Below are positions 12,672 to 23,819 of a stretch of DNA of 64,000 nucleotides, piece after piece. The notes under the pieces were generated by a model. It was not told the origin of the DNA. It made no database searches and saw only the letters and a list, made by a program, of their open reading frames with translations. How positions within the stretch are numbered: position 1 is the first letter of the stretch; every line of letters starts with the position of its first letter. Both the position numbers and the translations under genes were made by a program. Source of the stretch: Siphonodentalium dalli (Eukaryota; Mollusca; Scaphopoda; Gadilida; Siphonodentaliidae); contig CP136064.1 of the NCBI GenBank assembly GCA_032622095.1, positions 212,612,205 to 212,676,204 on the forward strand, given 5' to 3'.

Positions 12672-12749
12672 TAACATAACTGTATGATTCAGACCAGATA
12701 ATTTACCTCCCTAACTGAGTATATTAGAACTCCAATATAACATCACTGC
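12672..12749. repeat. 66-67 bp tandem satellite, right block
   Basis: The unit interrupted by the Harbinger-like insert resumes here with CATAACTGTATGATTCAG, and one more follows before a family F fragment. Confidence 0.85.
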
Positions 12750-12827
12750 CAGTGTTCGCGCTGGACCGAAAAAAAGTTTAGCCAAAAGTTTAGCCAAATG
12801 AAAATTTTATTAGCCAAATGAAAAACA
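12750..12827. mobile_element. Family F copy 2, left fragment
   Basis: CAGTGTTCGCGCTGGACCG followed by repeated TTTAGCCAAA; cut by family A copy 3. Confidence 0.7.
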
Positions 12828-13031
12828 TAAGTAATCGACTCCTTAACCACAGCCGAATTATGGGTAACTTTTCAGGATTTAGTCTGAAATATGGCTTGTT
12901 GCCATTCATCGAAAAGCTCTCCCCGAGAGCTTTTCGGTGAATGGCAACAAGCCATATTTCAGACTAAATCCTGAAAAGTTACCCATGATTCTGCTGTGGT
13001 TAAGGAGTCGATTTCTTAGGGCATTACTGTA
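12828..13031. mobile_element. Family A copy 3, left tip lost
   Basis: The left tip is replaced by a family F fragment; both arms are otherwise intact. The right tip ends 28 bases from RILPL exon 4, in intron 4. Confidence 0.85.
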
Positions 13032-13058
13032 CAGATCATTTGAGTTTAATATAATTAC

Positions 13059-13358
13059 CTGCCCTGGAATGAGTTCTTCAGGTCGGTCAGGCAAAGAAGG
13101 TACTTCCTGTTCAGCTTCTGCTTCAGCTAAAACTGGTAAATGAGATGTTTTCTGAACAGGAGACGAGACGTTTGACACGTTTTTCTCCTGCTCTGTCATG
13201 ACTGTATGTATAGTACTAATCTGATGCTCTTTATCTTGTAGTTGAGTCTCTAGATCAGCTTTCTCCTCTATAAGTGACTGCGCTCGCTTCCGATGTGAAT
13301 TATTTTTCCGTCGTAAGTCACTATTAACTTTGGCAAGTCTCTCGATTTGGAACTGTAA
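13059..13358 (-). CDS. RILPL: RILP-like protein, coding exon 4 (coiled coil and linker)
   Basis: Exactly 300 bases (100 codons, about residues 188-287), acceptor TTGTACAG and donor GTAATT, phase 0 at both ends. The first half, with LQFQIERLAKVNSDLRRK and AQSLIEEKADLETQLQDKEH, aligns with the RILPL1 block before RH2 (ALIEQKVELEADLQTKEQE). The second half is a low-complexity acidic and proline-rich linker (VLAEAEAEQEVPSLPDRPEE) joining coiled coil to RH2. A family A hairpin ends 28 bases inside the downstream intron, next to the donor. Confidence 0.92.
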
Positions 13359-13587
13359 CTGTACAATTAGATAACAACTCATTATTCAAAAGCATGCCTT
13401 ATTCACTAATAATGATGCATATTTAAGCATCTCATGTTTGTTTTGCGCCTTTTCAAGGAGTATATTGCAGCTTAGTCAGATAAAGATTTTGGGTACATGA
13501 TGGATTGACCCGAAGCATCCAACCAGTGGATAAATATGTGCTGAAATCTCTGGTGTGTTCGGGTTGAGATATTTGTAGTGATTTTCC

Positions 13588-14319
13588 TTAACCCTTTTTA
13601 ATACCCAACAAAATGGCCAAAAACGCCCAAATAAAGCTTCAACAGCCTAAAATATCTTCGGTCTGTCTCAATAACATAATAATAATGTATAGCATTTGTA
13701 AAGCGCCTTTCCCATGAGGCCCAAAGCGCTCAAAGTTTTTACAATTATTACCCTGATGAGCCTGAACATTCAGTAACCATCTACTGCTCCCCGGGGACAG
13801 GGGGAGGTACAGCCGGGAGTATGCGAGGATACCATATGGCTAGCATACTGACAAGATCTTTCACTGCTCATTATCAGGTACCCTTGTAATGCATGGGTGG
13901 TGCAAAGCAGACACAGTACGAGTGACCTTGCTCAAGGGTCACAACTTGGCGCGAGATTCAAACAGTGTACAATCCAACAATTGCACATCGCTCAAGTCGG
14001 CCAAGCCACTGCTGTGTGGAAACTCATAACAGACCACCAGCCAGCCGCGAACTCGCCTCGCTGTGTTGACAGCGAAGACCACATTGTGATGGTTATAGTT
14101 ATGCCCTGTGCCAATGCATTCTCTTATATGGCCTAAAAAAAATCTTTTTTAACACTTTTTACTATTTTTTTTTACATTAACAATTTTATCATTTTATCAT
14201 TTTTAATATGATTGTGTTAAGCCAATGCATTCTCTTATATATGCGAGGCGACCTATGGTCGACTCGCATATATAAGAGAATGCATTGGCACAGGGCCGTT
14301 CTGTTGGGTAAAGGGTTAA
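13588..14319. mobile_element. Family B copy 2, TTAA-flanked, with an insertion
   Basis: Ends TTAA-CCCTTTTTAATACCCAACA (13,588) and TGTTGGGTAAAGGG-TTAA (14,319). Compared with the copy at 41,696, it has about 400 extra bases (about 13,676-14,083). It contains the double hairpin with the CCAATGCATTCTCTTATAT arms. Confidence 0.8.
13676..14083. repeat. Inserted dispersed repeat with GCATTTGTAAAGCGCCTTTC start
   Basis: Present here and absent from the otherwise collinear copy at 41,776. It begins ATAATAATGTATAGCATTTG and has CCCAAAGCGCTC. SINE-like in size; class not established. Confidence 0.5.
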
Positions 14320-14909
14320 ATGGACACAGTTTGTTTGAAAGTTGAATTGAGATATTTGAGAAGAATGAATACAACCATGCTTGTTGATAAGAGTGCTGAA
14401 AAAACCAGGGACTCAAGACCCTTTCCCATGATTTTTGTAATTTTAACTGCTTCAATTTATAAAGAAAGTGTCAACTTGGAGAGGGGATAATGTCATGCAT
14501 TAATGATAAGGAATGAGAAAAATATTTAAGTCATTGACCCGAAGAGCCCATATGCAGTTTGGGATCAATTGGGTAAAAAATATTGGCTATAGGCATGCCG
14601 AAGTATTTAGTGATGCAAAAAGTTTCATGCAATGAGTAAAATCCAAGATGGCTGCTGGCATTTGGAAAAATTTGATAGCTCTCATCGAGAGGTCACCTCG
14701 GAAATTAATTTGACGTTTGATGTCGATCAGATGAGGGATGTAGCCAGTAGGGTGTCCCAAAGGATTTAGTCATCAAATAGTAAAATCCAAAATCGTTGCT
14801 GGTGGCCATGTTTTTCATCGAAATCGTTCAAGTCAAATACCGGTAGCTGCCATTTAGAGGTGATCCCAAATAGGCCTGCAAATTTTCAAAACATTTCATT
14901 CAATAGTGT

Positions 14910-15337
14910 GGCTGAATAGGTCATTGTCGCATGGTTTCTGGCAAAAAGACACCCAGGATATCTTAAACTGTCAAAAAGACACCCAGGATCTCGTAAACTG
15001 TCAAAAAGACACCCAGGATCTCAAAGTCTCGCCAAATAACGGGAGTTTTGTTTAGTCGTCTGCTATTAATATTATGATAATTATTTGTTTGTGATCGGAG
15101 TGAAATATCAACGAAATTTAATTCGGCTTTGAGTCTGACTGACAGCGCAATTCCGCATCCTTGATAGTTGGACCAATATTAATAGCAGACGACTAAACAA
15201 AATTCCCGTTGTTTGGTGAGACTTTGAGATCCTGGGTGTCTTTTTGACAGTTTAAGAGATCCTGGGTATCTTTTTGACAGTTTAAGAGATCCTGGGTGTC
15301 TTTTTGCCAGAAACCACGTGACAATGACCTATTCAGC
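14910..15337. mobile_element. MULE-like foldback element with 9-bp flanking repeats
   Basis: Arms of about 160 bp (14,910-15,070 and 15,178-15,337), tips GCTGAATAGGTCATTGTC and its complement. Each arm contains three tandem copies of a motif with CAAAAAGACACCCAGGAT. Flanks AATAGTGTG (14,901-14,909) and ATTAGTGTG (15,338-15,346) differ at one base, fitting the 9-bp duplication of Mutator-like elements. The loop of about 110 bp has no gene. Confidence 0.75.
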
Positions 15338-15794
15338 ATTAGTGTGGGCTGCAAGGTGTGCCGATGGATTCAAATGTGAAATCCAAGATGTATTTTATCA
15401 TAATTCGGAATAAATGGTAAGATCCCATTTAGAGGTCGCCCAAGTATCCATATGAAGTTTGGTGATGATAGGACTCTGTTATACCCACTCACCCCACCCC
15501 TGTGAATGGAGAATTTCATCACCCCCACCCCCCTGAGAAACTGTGAGAAAAATGGATCTCCATTTGTCTCTAAAGTGGTTATTTCTAGGACATCAATTAC
15601 TCTTTCTAAGGCATCTTAAGTCCACACAAAATTAGAGCTGTCTAAACTTGCAGTTCTTAAAAACGATGTGTTGGTAGAAATGATTATGTATATGTATGGA
15701 CAACAGACAAAAATTAATTTGCAATGCAAAGCTCAACCGAAGACAATGAGTCATGCAGGGAAAAAAATTAATTGGAGTTATGTAGAGAACGTAC

Positions 15795-15913
15795 TGCTTC
15801 GCAATCAATGTTTTTTTGGCGATGTTCCTTTTTGAACTTCCGAAGTTCATCTCTCTGTTTGTCGACAATAGACTTCAGCTGGTCAACGATCGCAGTTTCC
15901 TCATCTTCTGCTT
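15795..15913 (-). CDS. RILPL: RILP-like protein, coding exon 3 (coiled coil)
   Basis: 119 bases between a TTTTCAG acceptor and a GTACGT donor; enters in phase 1 and leaves in phase 0, matching both neighbours. It encodes about residues 148-187: AEDEETAIVDQLKSIVDKQR followed by DELRKFKKEHRQKNIDCEA. The VVDKQRDEIRAK-like stretch and the following NxDxEAL motif are conserved in RILPL1. It forms part of the central parallel coiled coil that dimerises the protein. Confidence 0.9.
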
Positions 15914-16041
15914 CTGAAAATACAAAGTAACATAATTTGACAAAAAAATTTGATTAATATTGTTTGATCTTCCAAATCTATAGTTATTATCAGAATGTTG
16001 CAAATGCATGGTATGAGCTACCACAATAGCATTTAATCCAT

Positions 16042-16302
16042 TTAAGCCTTTCATGGTGGGAGTTGCGCTCAAGCAGCATTAAATATCATGTGCCAGTGCA
16101 TTCTGTTACACATACGAGTCTCCCATAGAGCATAGCATATATAAGAGAATGCACTGGCTTACAAGGTCAAGGTAAATAATGTTAGGCCAATGTATTCTCT
16201 TATAAATGTGACGCTCCTTATGGGAGACTCGCTTATATAAGAGAATGCATTGGCAAGTTTTTCACAAAATTTCATGAAGCTCCAGTCATGGAAGTGTCAG
16301 CC
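16042..16302. mobile_element. Family B copy 3, double hairpin, decayed ends
   Basis: TTAA at 16,042 followed by GCCTTTCATGGTGGGAG; two hairpins separated by TTACAAGGTCAAGGTAAATA. The right end (CCAGTCATGGAAGTGTCAG) has lost its TTAA. Confidence 0.75.
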
Positions 16303-16319
16303 TCATATTGTATAAATTC

Positions 16320-16588
16320 AATCACAGGCAAGAGAAATAAGTCGAAAAGTAAGGCGTAACTTAAAAAAAGAAAGTCGGACCACATCGCAATTAGCATCAT
16401 GCGGAGAGGCGGTCCTAAGGAGATTGCATACAAAAAATTATTGAAATCGGTTCATAGTTGTTCGAGTTATGATGTTGGACGGACGGACACACAGAGTGAG
16501 AAAGTGTGACGGACGGACAGACGGCTCGACGGACAGACGCAGTCAATCCAGTATACCCCCCATTTTCTTCGAAAGTGGGGGTATAAAT
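16320..16588. repeat. Dispersed repeat K-like with GGACGGAC run and hairpin end
   Basis: TTCGAGTTATGATGTTGGAC then GACGGACAGACGG tracts, closing with the hairpin TATACCCCCCATTTTC / GAAAGTGGGGGTATA. Confidence 0.65.
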
Positions 16589-16781
16589 ATAATACAGTAA
16601 GACTCTAAGTTAACCTCCCTGTTTTGTTTTTTGTCTAATTATTTAGAAATAATGTATGTATGCTTGATTCGCTTTTATAGTCATTACAGGTATAAAGATA
16701 CATCAGTGTAAAACAAGATCTGCCTCCAGCTGCCACGGTAAACACCCATGTCCCAGATTGACAAAAAAAAATCTTTGTGTC

Positions 16782-17368
16782 CAGGGTTTGCGCTGCCACT
16801 TGCCAAATTTGCCAATGGCAAAAATAATTCACATTTGGCAAAAAATATTTTCATTTGGCAAAGTTTTGGCAAGTCAATTTTTAATTCCCCAATAAAGTTG
16901 AAAAATATCGTCAGTTAATACCATTCATTTTAGGAAACTATTACAATAGAATTTTATTGGTGGTGTTTTATATGGTTTCGGAAAAGTTAACACCTCCATT
17001 AAAATGCAGTTAATCTGGTAACATTATTTTCGATGGTGGATGGATTACCAGTATTTAGTGTGATGGCAGTGTTTACATAGCTAATCCTCTTGTGATGTTC
17101 CCTTCTGATGAAACAACTCTTCTACCGTTTTATTGTTCGGTGATTGGTTTATTGTTGTATGTTAAACCACAATAGAGATGCCAGTATAATTATTAACTAA
17201 CTGCTTTCCTAACGATGTCAAACGTTCAAACCATGAGTGTCGAAACATAAAACTCAATGAAGGTTGCAGAAAATGATACTATCAGGGATAACATTTGGCA
17301 AATTCTAATAGAATTTGGCAAAATATTTTCATTTGGCAAAAATAAATTTTGGTCCAGTGCAGACCCTG
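16782..17368. mobile_element. Family F copy 3, with exact 8-bp duplication
   Basis: CAGGGTTTGCGCTGCC to GGTCCAGTGCAGACCCTG, flanked on both sides by TTTGTGTC (16,774-16,781 and 17,369-17,376). Sub-terminal TTTGGCAAA repeats sit at both ends. No transposase. Confidence 0.88.
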
Positions 17369-18528
17369 TTTGTGTCTCAGGATGCATAATCATAGCAAGA
17401 AGCAGTCGGTACTATCACCCATGGGAAAATGTGCTATGATGTCACGTATATAGTACAACATCATATAAGAAATATTTCAAGTGGAAAATTTCAGTAAAAT
17501 ATTTCTAAAGGTAGCCCTTAACCAGAACTCTGTAATAAAATTTCAACACGATTGGAGGAAAACAATTTGAGTTATCTCATCGGATAGCACATGTCTATGA
17601 GAAGGATGGAAAGTGCTAATATCTTCTAAACTGATCAACTGATTGATACCAAAAGTATACAGGTGAGGCATGTATCATCATAAACCTGCTAATATACTGC
17701 CCTAAATAAATGACACATCAAACTGGGGTATCCCCCTCCACCCAGTTAAACCGCAATTTGGTTAGACTTTAATCGTTATTTTTCTGAAACTATAAGAAAA
17801 CCAGAGGATTGGGTGGTTAAAACGCATGTATATCATCAACTGGTATGAAATGGTAACTTCCAGTACAATTGCAGGTCCAGCAAATTTATATGTCATAGAA
17901 ATGAAATTCGCCGACAGTCAGCAGTTAGCTATGTACAGTGTATCAGCAGTCAAGGAATATAATGTAACCGGGTTTTCTTTACCGCATTTAATCGCAGTGC
18001 CACAGCAGTCACAGAACTGTTAACTGTGATGCAGTTATGGTTTGATCACAGTTATAATTACACTAGGGGTTTTCCCATCAAAATGACGGAGTGACAAACA
18101 TGACATGCAGGAAAATAGCATCACCGCTGATAACGATATAAAGAAAGCTGGCTAACAGTGCGTTGAGTCTATCCGGAAATTTTGCTTTGGTGTTTTCTAA
18201 TGACGGACGCAGCTGAAACCACATTCAGACAAACTCATTATATCAGGGAAAATATCACCTTGATAACCTTTGCGGAAATGAGTTATATCTCAGGTCGTCT
18301 TGAACAGATGGCCTGAAATTGTGTGTCATATTCTAAATTTGGGTGCAATTGGACATGAGGGTCATATATTTTTAAACGTGCCAAAAGAGTGACAGAGTTA
18401 CAAACAGGCAAACACACACACAGACACTTGCTTTTTATATTGATAGATAACAACCCCAAATACTGGGTCAATAACTTAGGGCAGTACATTATGCTACCCA
18501 TACATGTATGACAACATAGTGCACTAAC

Positions 18529-18673
18529 TTTTATTAGCTGCGACCACCTCATTGGTCTGTTGTTGTTCATGGAGATGCACTCGTAACTTCTTATTGTCGT
18601 CCTGAAGACCAGCTACAGTGTGGAAGAGATCACTCGTTTCTTTCTGCCATGATGCCTCGACATGCTCCAACTC
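18529..18673 (-). CDS. RILPL: RILP-like protein, coding exon 2 (coiled coil)
   Basis: 145 bases between a TTTTAG acceptor and a GTTAGT donor; enters in phase 0 and leaves in phase 1. It encodes ELEHVEASWQKETSDLF and then LQDDNKKLRVHLHEQQQ, about residues 100-147. It continues exon 1 in the same order as vertebrate RILPL1, where a similar ELELVEDVWRGE block follows RH1. The segment is predicted coiled coil. Intron 1, which separates it from exon 1, is about 43.5 kb. The exon was found by frame and splice-site matching and is not a long open frame on its own. Confidence 0.88.
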
Positions 18674-18771
18674 CTAAAATACAAATAGCAAGGTTGTAGC
18701 CATTGTCAGCATTTATCCTTTACGGTTCACCTCTCAGTGTACCCATTTCGTGAAGTTGTGCATCACTTGTC

Positions 18772-18914
18772 TAACCCATATTGCCAGCAGTGGAGAGCAA
18801 GTCAATCTGGAGCAGAGCACCTTACAAACTGAGCCACCGAGGCCCCCCTCAGCTTGGATGAATTAAGCTGTAGAAGCAGCATGATGCATCATTGAGAATG
18901 GTCGAGAATGTTGT
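18772..18914 (-). repeat. Partial duplicate of the SINE head and its flank
   Basis: Matches 19,602-19,744 base for base, including about 66 bases outside the SINE, so it is a segmental copy rather than a separate SINE insertion. It stops within the B box. Confidence 0.85.
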
Positions 18915-19173
18915 GACCGATGAGTAAGTGAAACTGAAATCAAATAATCAATCTGAGTTCTCCCTCACCCAAAAATATTTTCCGCGGAGCTGTCAGGTGA
19001 AGTCCTCTTGATTCATCAGTACAGCCTAATGTTCCAGCCTAGTGCTGTTTAGTGAAGTGATGGGCTTTAAATCAATATTATATGTGATTACATGTCCCAG
19101 TCTGGGGGCTGTCTACCTTGTCTGCGAAACTGATTCCTATTAAACTTGCATCACTCCATACAATATCACCGCG

Positions 19174-19375
19174 TTAACCATTTCTTTAGTAATACTCATT
19201 GGTGAGTAATTCCCTTAGGAATTTTTCAGAGAAGTTCAAAATTTTTTGTTGAACTTATTATTTGAACAATTCCCACCAATTAATAGAAATCCATCTGCAC
19301 TTGTATTATCTTTTTGCCTGTCTGTCGTCTGCTCTTATTACCTGAACATCCTTCCAAATGAATAATAGAATAATT
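19174..19375. mobile_element. Family D copy, right end truncated
   Basis: TTAACCATTTCTTTAGTAAT start, inner hairpin present, ends after GAATAATAGAATAATTAATC. Confidence 0.75.
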
Positions 19376-19396
19376 AATCTTCAGCATGGACAATTT

Positions 19397-19678
19397 GATT
19401 ATTTATTGGTGTTTAATGTCGCTTTCAGTAGCCAGTTTTATTGGTGGGGGTGAAGTCTGTGCACTCAAAGTAGCAGTGATTTCATTGGCTGGAAGAATGA
19501 CCCATTGTGCAAGGCAAAACCACCAACCATCAGCGTGTAACTGGCAATTTCCCTCGATAGCAATACGGGAGGATAAGTCAGTGATGATTCCACTGGGAAT
19601 TTAACCCATATTGCCAGCAGTGGAGAGCAAGTCAATCTGGAGCAGAGCACCTTACAAACTGAGCCACCGAGGCCCCCC
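19397..19678 (-). mobile_element. tRNA-derived SINE
   Basis: On the minus strand the head GGCCTCGGTGGCTCAGTTTG contains a polymerase III A box (complement at 19,655-19,666), and GGTTAAATTCC is a B box (complement at 19,596-19,606). The body ends in AAGCGACATTAAACACCAAT and AATAAAT, a tail style frequent in molluscan SINEs. About 280 bp. Confidence 0.75.
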
Positions 19679-19744
19679 TCAGCTTGGATGAATTAAGCTG
19701 TAGAAGCAGCATGATGCATCATTGAGAATGGTCGAGAATGTTGT

Positions 19745-21253
19745 CTCATAGGATAATATGAATCGTACGTGAAACGTAGTGGGGCAACCATGCACACATG
19801 CTGTGCCTCAAATTTTCCTTTTATCGGCAACATATATAACGCTAAGAATAATTTAAGTAACATTATGCAGTGGTCCTGGCGGAGATGACATGACAGGACT
19901 TGTCGTGGATTGTGCAATCTTGATCATCTTGTCTGGATTGTGGCCCGCAAATCCAAAATGACGTCAGAAACCGTGTCATGACGTCTTTGCTGGTTTTCAT
20001 TAAGCTAACCAACGAAATTGGTCTAAATGAAACTAATAGACATAAAATCACATGGGAATTCTTCGTAAGCTGTGAAGTAGGTCTATAGCTAATTTCATTT
20101 TCATAGCGATGGTCCATTTCTGAATCTGCACTTTGGCAATCTCCACACAGTTGCTAAGCGGAAGTCATGTGACAATTTCTCCAAAATCCATACCCGCGAT
20201 CTTTGAAAATTCACTGATGGATATAGACAAAATTATATGACGTCATTCACCTGTGCCTAAGGTATAAACAACCAGGTGCACATGTGGCGCGCTGGTGGTT
20301 GCTATAATGTCATTGGTCACAATCATGGTAATAATTGTGGCACAAGTCAAAAAGCTGGGATGAATGAAATTTTAAATATTGATAAACCAATTGATTCCAA
20401 AATCCATACCAATTGAGATTAGTGGTTTGTTTTCAAAAACATGGATGGGAAATATGAGAACCATCTAGTATAAAATATTTGAGTTATTGCATCAGATAAT
20501 ACAAAGGCATGGGATGTGTGGAAAGGTTTAATTTTTTTCAAATTAAACAAGCAGTTACATGTATAAAATATTTGAGTTGTCACATTGGATAGTATATGTC
20601 TGCAGACAAAAATAGACATAATGGACACAAACACATGGAAGGATGGATGCCGGATAGTTTATCCGGATAATGACATTACTTAGTATGCGTTACATGCATG
20701 GCATGTCATGGACTCTGATATCCCTTTGAACAACATTCCCCAGTTGTTGTACATCTCTGTTGTGTCACAAGGTGGTTTCATTTCTGTTCTTGTACAAAGC
20801 AGCCTGTTGTACCCACTGGTAGACATTTGTCGAAATTGTGATCAATATTTGTTCAAACAGCCCTTGAATATACAGATACTGAATGGATTTCGTGATCGGA
20901 CTAGTAAAGTGTCAATACACTAATGAACTGAAGTCCTCAAGGGCAGGCAGAATTTCATCAATATTTATCCTCTGTGCTTGCATGATATGTATCATTTTTC
21001 CAATATTCGTGGAATTTATCATTTTTTGCCGAATCACATTGTCGATGTGTCTGATGTATTCTGCTGATCAATCAAGAATAAAGCATTGTGATTAATGCCG
21101 GCAACACAAATACTAATATTCCTCAAAAACATTACAGGTTTTCTCATTGATTTTTTGGTGGGAAAGAACGTTGAGATTAAAACTTGATATAGCAACGATT
21201 CCAACACAAGAGTTTATACATTGCAGTTATACAAGACATTTTTATTTGTTGAG
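19745..21253. other. No gene seen
   Basis: RILPL intron 1. GAGTTATTGCATCAGATAAT and GAGTTGTCACATTGGATAGT near 20,480 and 20,575 suggest a worn K-type repeat. Confidence 0.5.
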
Positions 21254-21707
21254 TTAAAGGTACTCAATCCGAACAGACGGTCCCCATATCATCAAATTAC
21301 AACAACAACAACATATCTTCAAAATATTCTTTCGTTATCAGAATGGATTAATTGCTAATAATTAAAAATTAAAATAATGCTAACCACTGTCAACTGTGAT
21401 ATCAAATTTCCCAAAACATTTTGTTCAACGAAATAAGGCCTGTATTATCACTTGAATGTCACGCAATTTGGCCATATTACCACTTGATTTTAGTGTTATC
21501 CATCTTCATCCGGAATTTTGTACGAGAACGTCCGTTTGACGATGTTTTTCTGGGCCATCTCGAGAAATAAAAAATTTTAAAATTCGATATCTGATCACTC
21601 TGATAGCTTTGATGGGTGGGTTCCTCGACTCGAGTCAAATATTTTTTACCCCCGAAGCCAAAGAAATAGTAATTTAGGAGAGTTAACTCGGATAATGCAT
21701 CTTTAAA
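21254..21707. repeat. Dispersed repeat E, copy 1
   Basis: Starts TTAAAGGTACTCAATCCGA and ends near GATAATGCATCTTTAA. It contains ACCCCCGAAGCCAAAGAAAT, which appears in complement at about 62,970. Confidence 0.55.
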
Positions 21708-21731
21708 CTTGATGCCTGAGAATGTGTATAT

Positions 21732-22001
21732 TTAACCATTTCTATACTAAATTTTCATGTACTCATTGATGAGTAGTAATCCCTATTTCAGATAATAAGT
21801 TCAACAAAGTACAGCATGTAGGTTGTTTGTTGAACTTATCATCTGAACATTTCCTTCCAATAAATTGGACTCCTTCTGCACTATTATTATCTGTCGTCTG
21901 CTTATGTTTTCTGAACACCCCTCCAGATCAATAATAGACCATTCCAAAATATATTTTTTTATAACTGAATGGGAGAATCCATTTAGTAAGGAAAGGGTTA
22001 A
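21732..22001. mobile_element. Family D copy, full length and uninterrupted
   Basis: TTAA-CCATTTCTATACTAAAT to CATTTAGTAAGGAAAGGG-TTAA, 270 bp. It contains an inner hairpin GATAATAAGTTCAACAAA / TTTGTTGAACTTATCATC. Confidence 0.85.
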
Positions 22002-22080
22002 TGGTTAAACCTTTGATTACTGAATGGATTTTCAAAGAATCTAAGGATTCATTTATATTGACCATTCATTCAGTATATTA
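22002..22080. mobile_element. Family D fragment abutting the full copy
   Basis: TTACTGAATGGATTTTCAAAG and ACCATTCATTCAGT resemble D ends in reverse sense. Confidence 0.45.
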
Positions 22081-22541
22081 ATGTAAATAAAGGCCTAGTC
22101 CTATGATCATCGAAGTGTCTCGTTCAATGTTGATAGCATAAACATTTGTAAGGTATCATTACACTATTATCAAGGCTAATTAACCTAAAACAAATTTGTT
22201 CATGTTTTCAAGATTCAGCAGCCAGGTTTGGGCCTCAGTCATATATAAACTTCTGGTCTAATAGACTTATGCCTATTTTTACATAGATTTATGACATTTT
22301 CATCTCTTGAAAATAAATTTTTGCCTGTATTGCAGGACAACTTTTACATAAAACATTTTTTGAGTATAGCCAATGACCCCTGGGGGCATCTTGATTATAA
22401 GTGTAACGACACCTACTGTATCATGGAAAATGATATATTATGATGAAGGATGATTCTCTTACGTACATGTATTTGTTCATTATTAATGTCCCGTGCTAGG
22501 CGTTTTAAGTGCATCTAATGCTGTCAAAATATCTCACTTCT

Positions 22542-22676
22542 ATGAGCACTAAAGACCACAGACTTGCCATCGTGAAAGATCAGTACAAACATCCGAAACC
22601 TGATATCTACAAACAAGTCTGTTCCTTGTACAGACAACTTGAAGATGAAGAACACTTAATTTTTACTCTTTTGTAA
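22542..22676 (+). pseudogene. Possible LINE C-terminal remnant
   Basis: A 44-codon frame ending QLEDEEHLIFTLL resembles the C-x-x-x-EDE-H-h-h-x-C endings of some LINE proteins, but the final cysteine is missing. No supporting context. Confidence 0.25.
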
Positions 22677-22714
22677 AAGAAATAAGAATCAGATAATAAA
22701 CTTGATGGCAAAGC

Positions 22715-22931
22715 TACAGTAATGCCCTAAATAATCGACTCCTTAACCACAGCAGAATTATGGGTAATTTTTCAGGATTTAGTCAGAAATATGGCTTGTT
22801 GCCATTCATCGGAAAACTCTCAGTGAGAGTTTTCCGATGAATGGCAACAAGCCATATTTCCGACTAAATCCTGAAAAGTTACCCATAATTCTGCTGTGGT
22901 TAAGGAGTCAATTATTTAGGGCATTACTGTA
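22715..22931. mobile_element. Family A copy 4
   Basis: Full length, ends TACAGT/ACTGTA, very few arm mismatches. In RILPL intron 1. Confidence 0.85.
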
Positions 22932-23122
22932 CTTAATATATATTAATCACATCATTAACGAGAGGCCGATCACGATCGGCAGATGTTAACCCATCCCTTG
23001 GCGATAAAAATTTAATATGATCGGATAAATGAGAGTTTTGGTGTTGAATTATAGAGTATACTGTTATGTACTATTATAGACAAATGTACATAACACAAAT
23101 TATTGGAATTTATGGGTCACTA

Positions 23123-23196
23123 GCATTTATATAAGAGAATGCACTGGTACAGGATCTGTAATGCTAAACCGCCACAGCCACCAAGTCCGTGGGTTA
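23123..23196. mobile_element. Family B copy 4, right-end fragment
   Basis: TATATAAGAGAATGCACTGG to GGGTTAA at 23,196. Confidence 0.6.
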
Positions 23197-23819
23197 AATG
23201 TGTAGGTGTGCCCTGGACATGGAATACTTGGGTTAAGAGAGTCCAATTTAAGTTTACAATAATAATGTGTCCTAGTATACAGATAAGCAACCTCACCACT
23301 GACCAATTAATATCAATTATATAGCACAGCTGTCAAAAAATCACAGGAATTGTTTATGTTGAACACTGACCTCTATTAAACCAATAACAATTATAATGAT
23401 ATCAGACCATCTGAAGATATAACTCTGCAGCACAGATGTCCAAGTCTACTGTTAATATCATGTGATGTTTATTGTTGAATCTTTATTTTAAATTAGATAC
23501 CACAGGCTTCTTTATCAGATTATTTGCACATTGGCATAAGAGACATCAGAAAATAATATAGCTTTATCAATAGCTACTAGTAAGTAGTCCAAATGACCGA
23601 TTTAATCAAATTTGGTGTGGTGATTCGGGGTACCCTTGGCAGAGTTATAATGGTTATAATTGTTTTTAATTATTTAAAAAAATTAAAGGGACACATTGGA
23701 AATCTTTTTATCAACTTGTATCATAATCATCAATATCTAAATGAAAACAAATGACAATGTCAATGACATTTTTTTTATTATTATTATAAAAGTTAAAAAT
23801 AAAAAAAAATCAATTTGTT

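Noticed and set aside
12937-13143. Repeated peptide with NGNKPYFRLNPEKLPI on many frames
   Set aside because: Translation of family A arms; it appears wherever an arm is intact and is not a gene.
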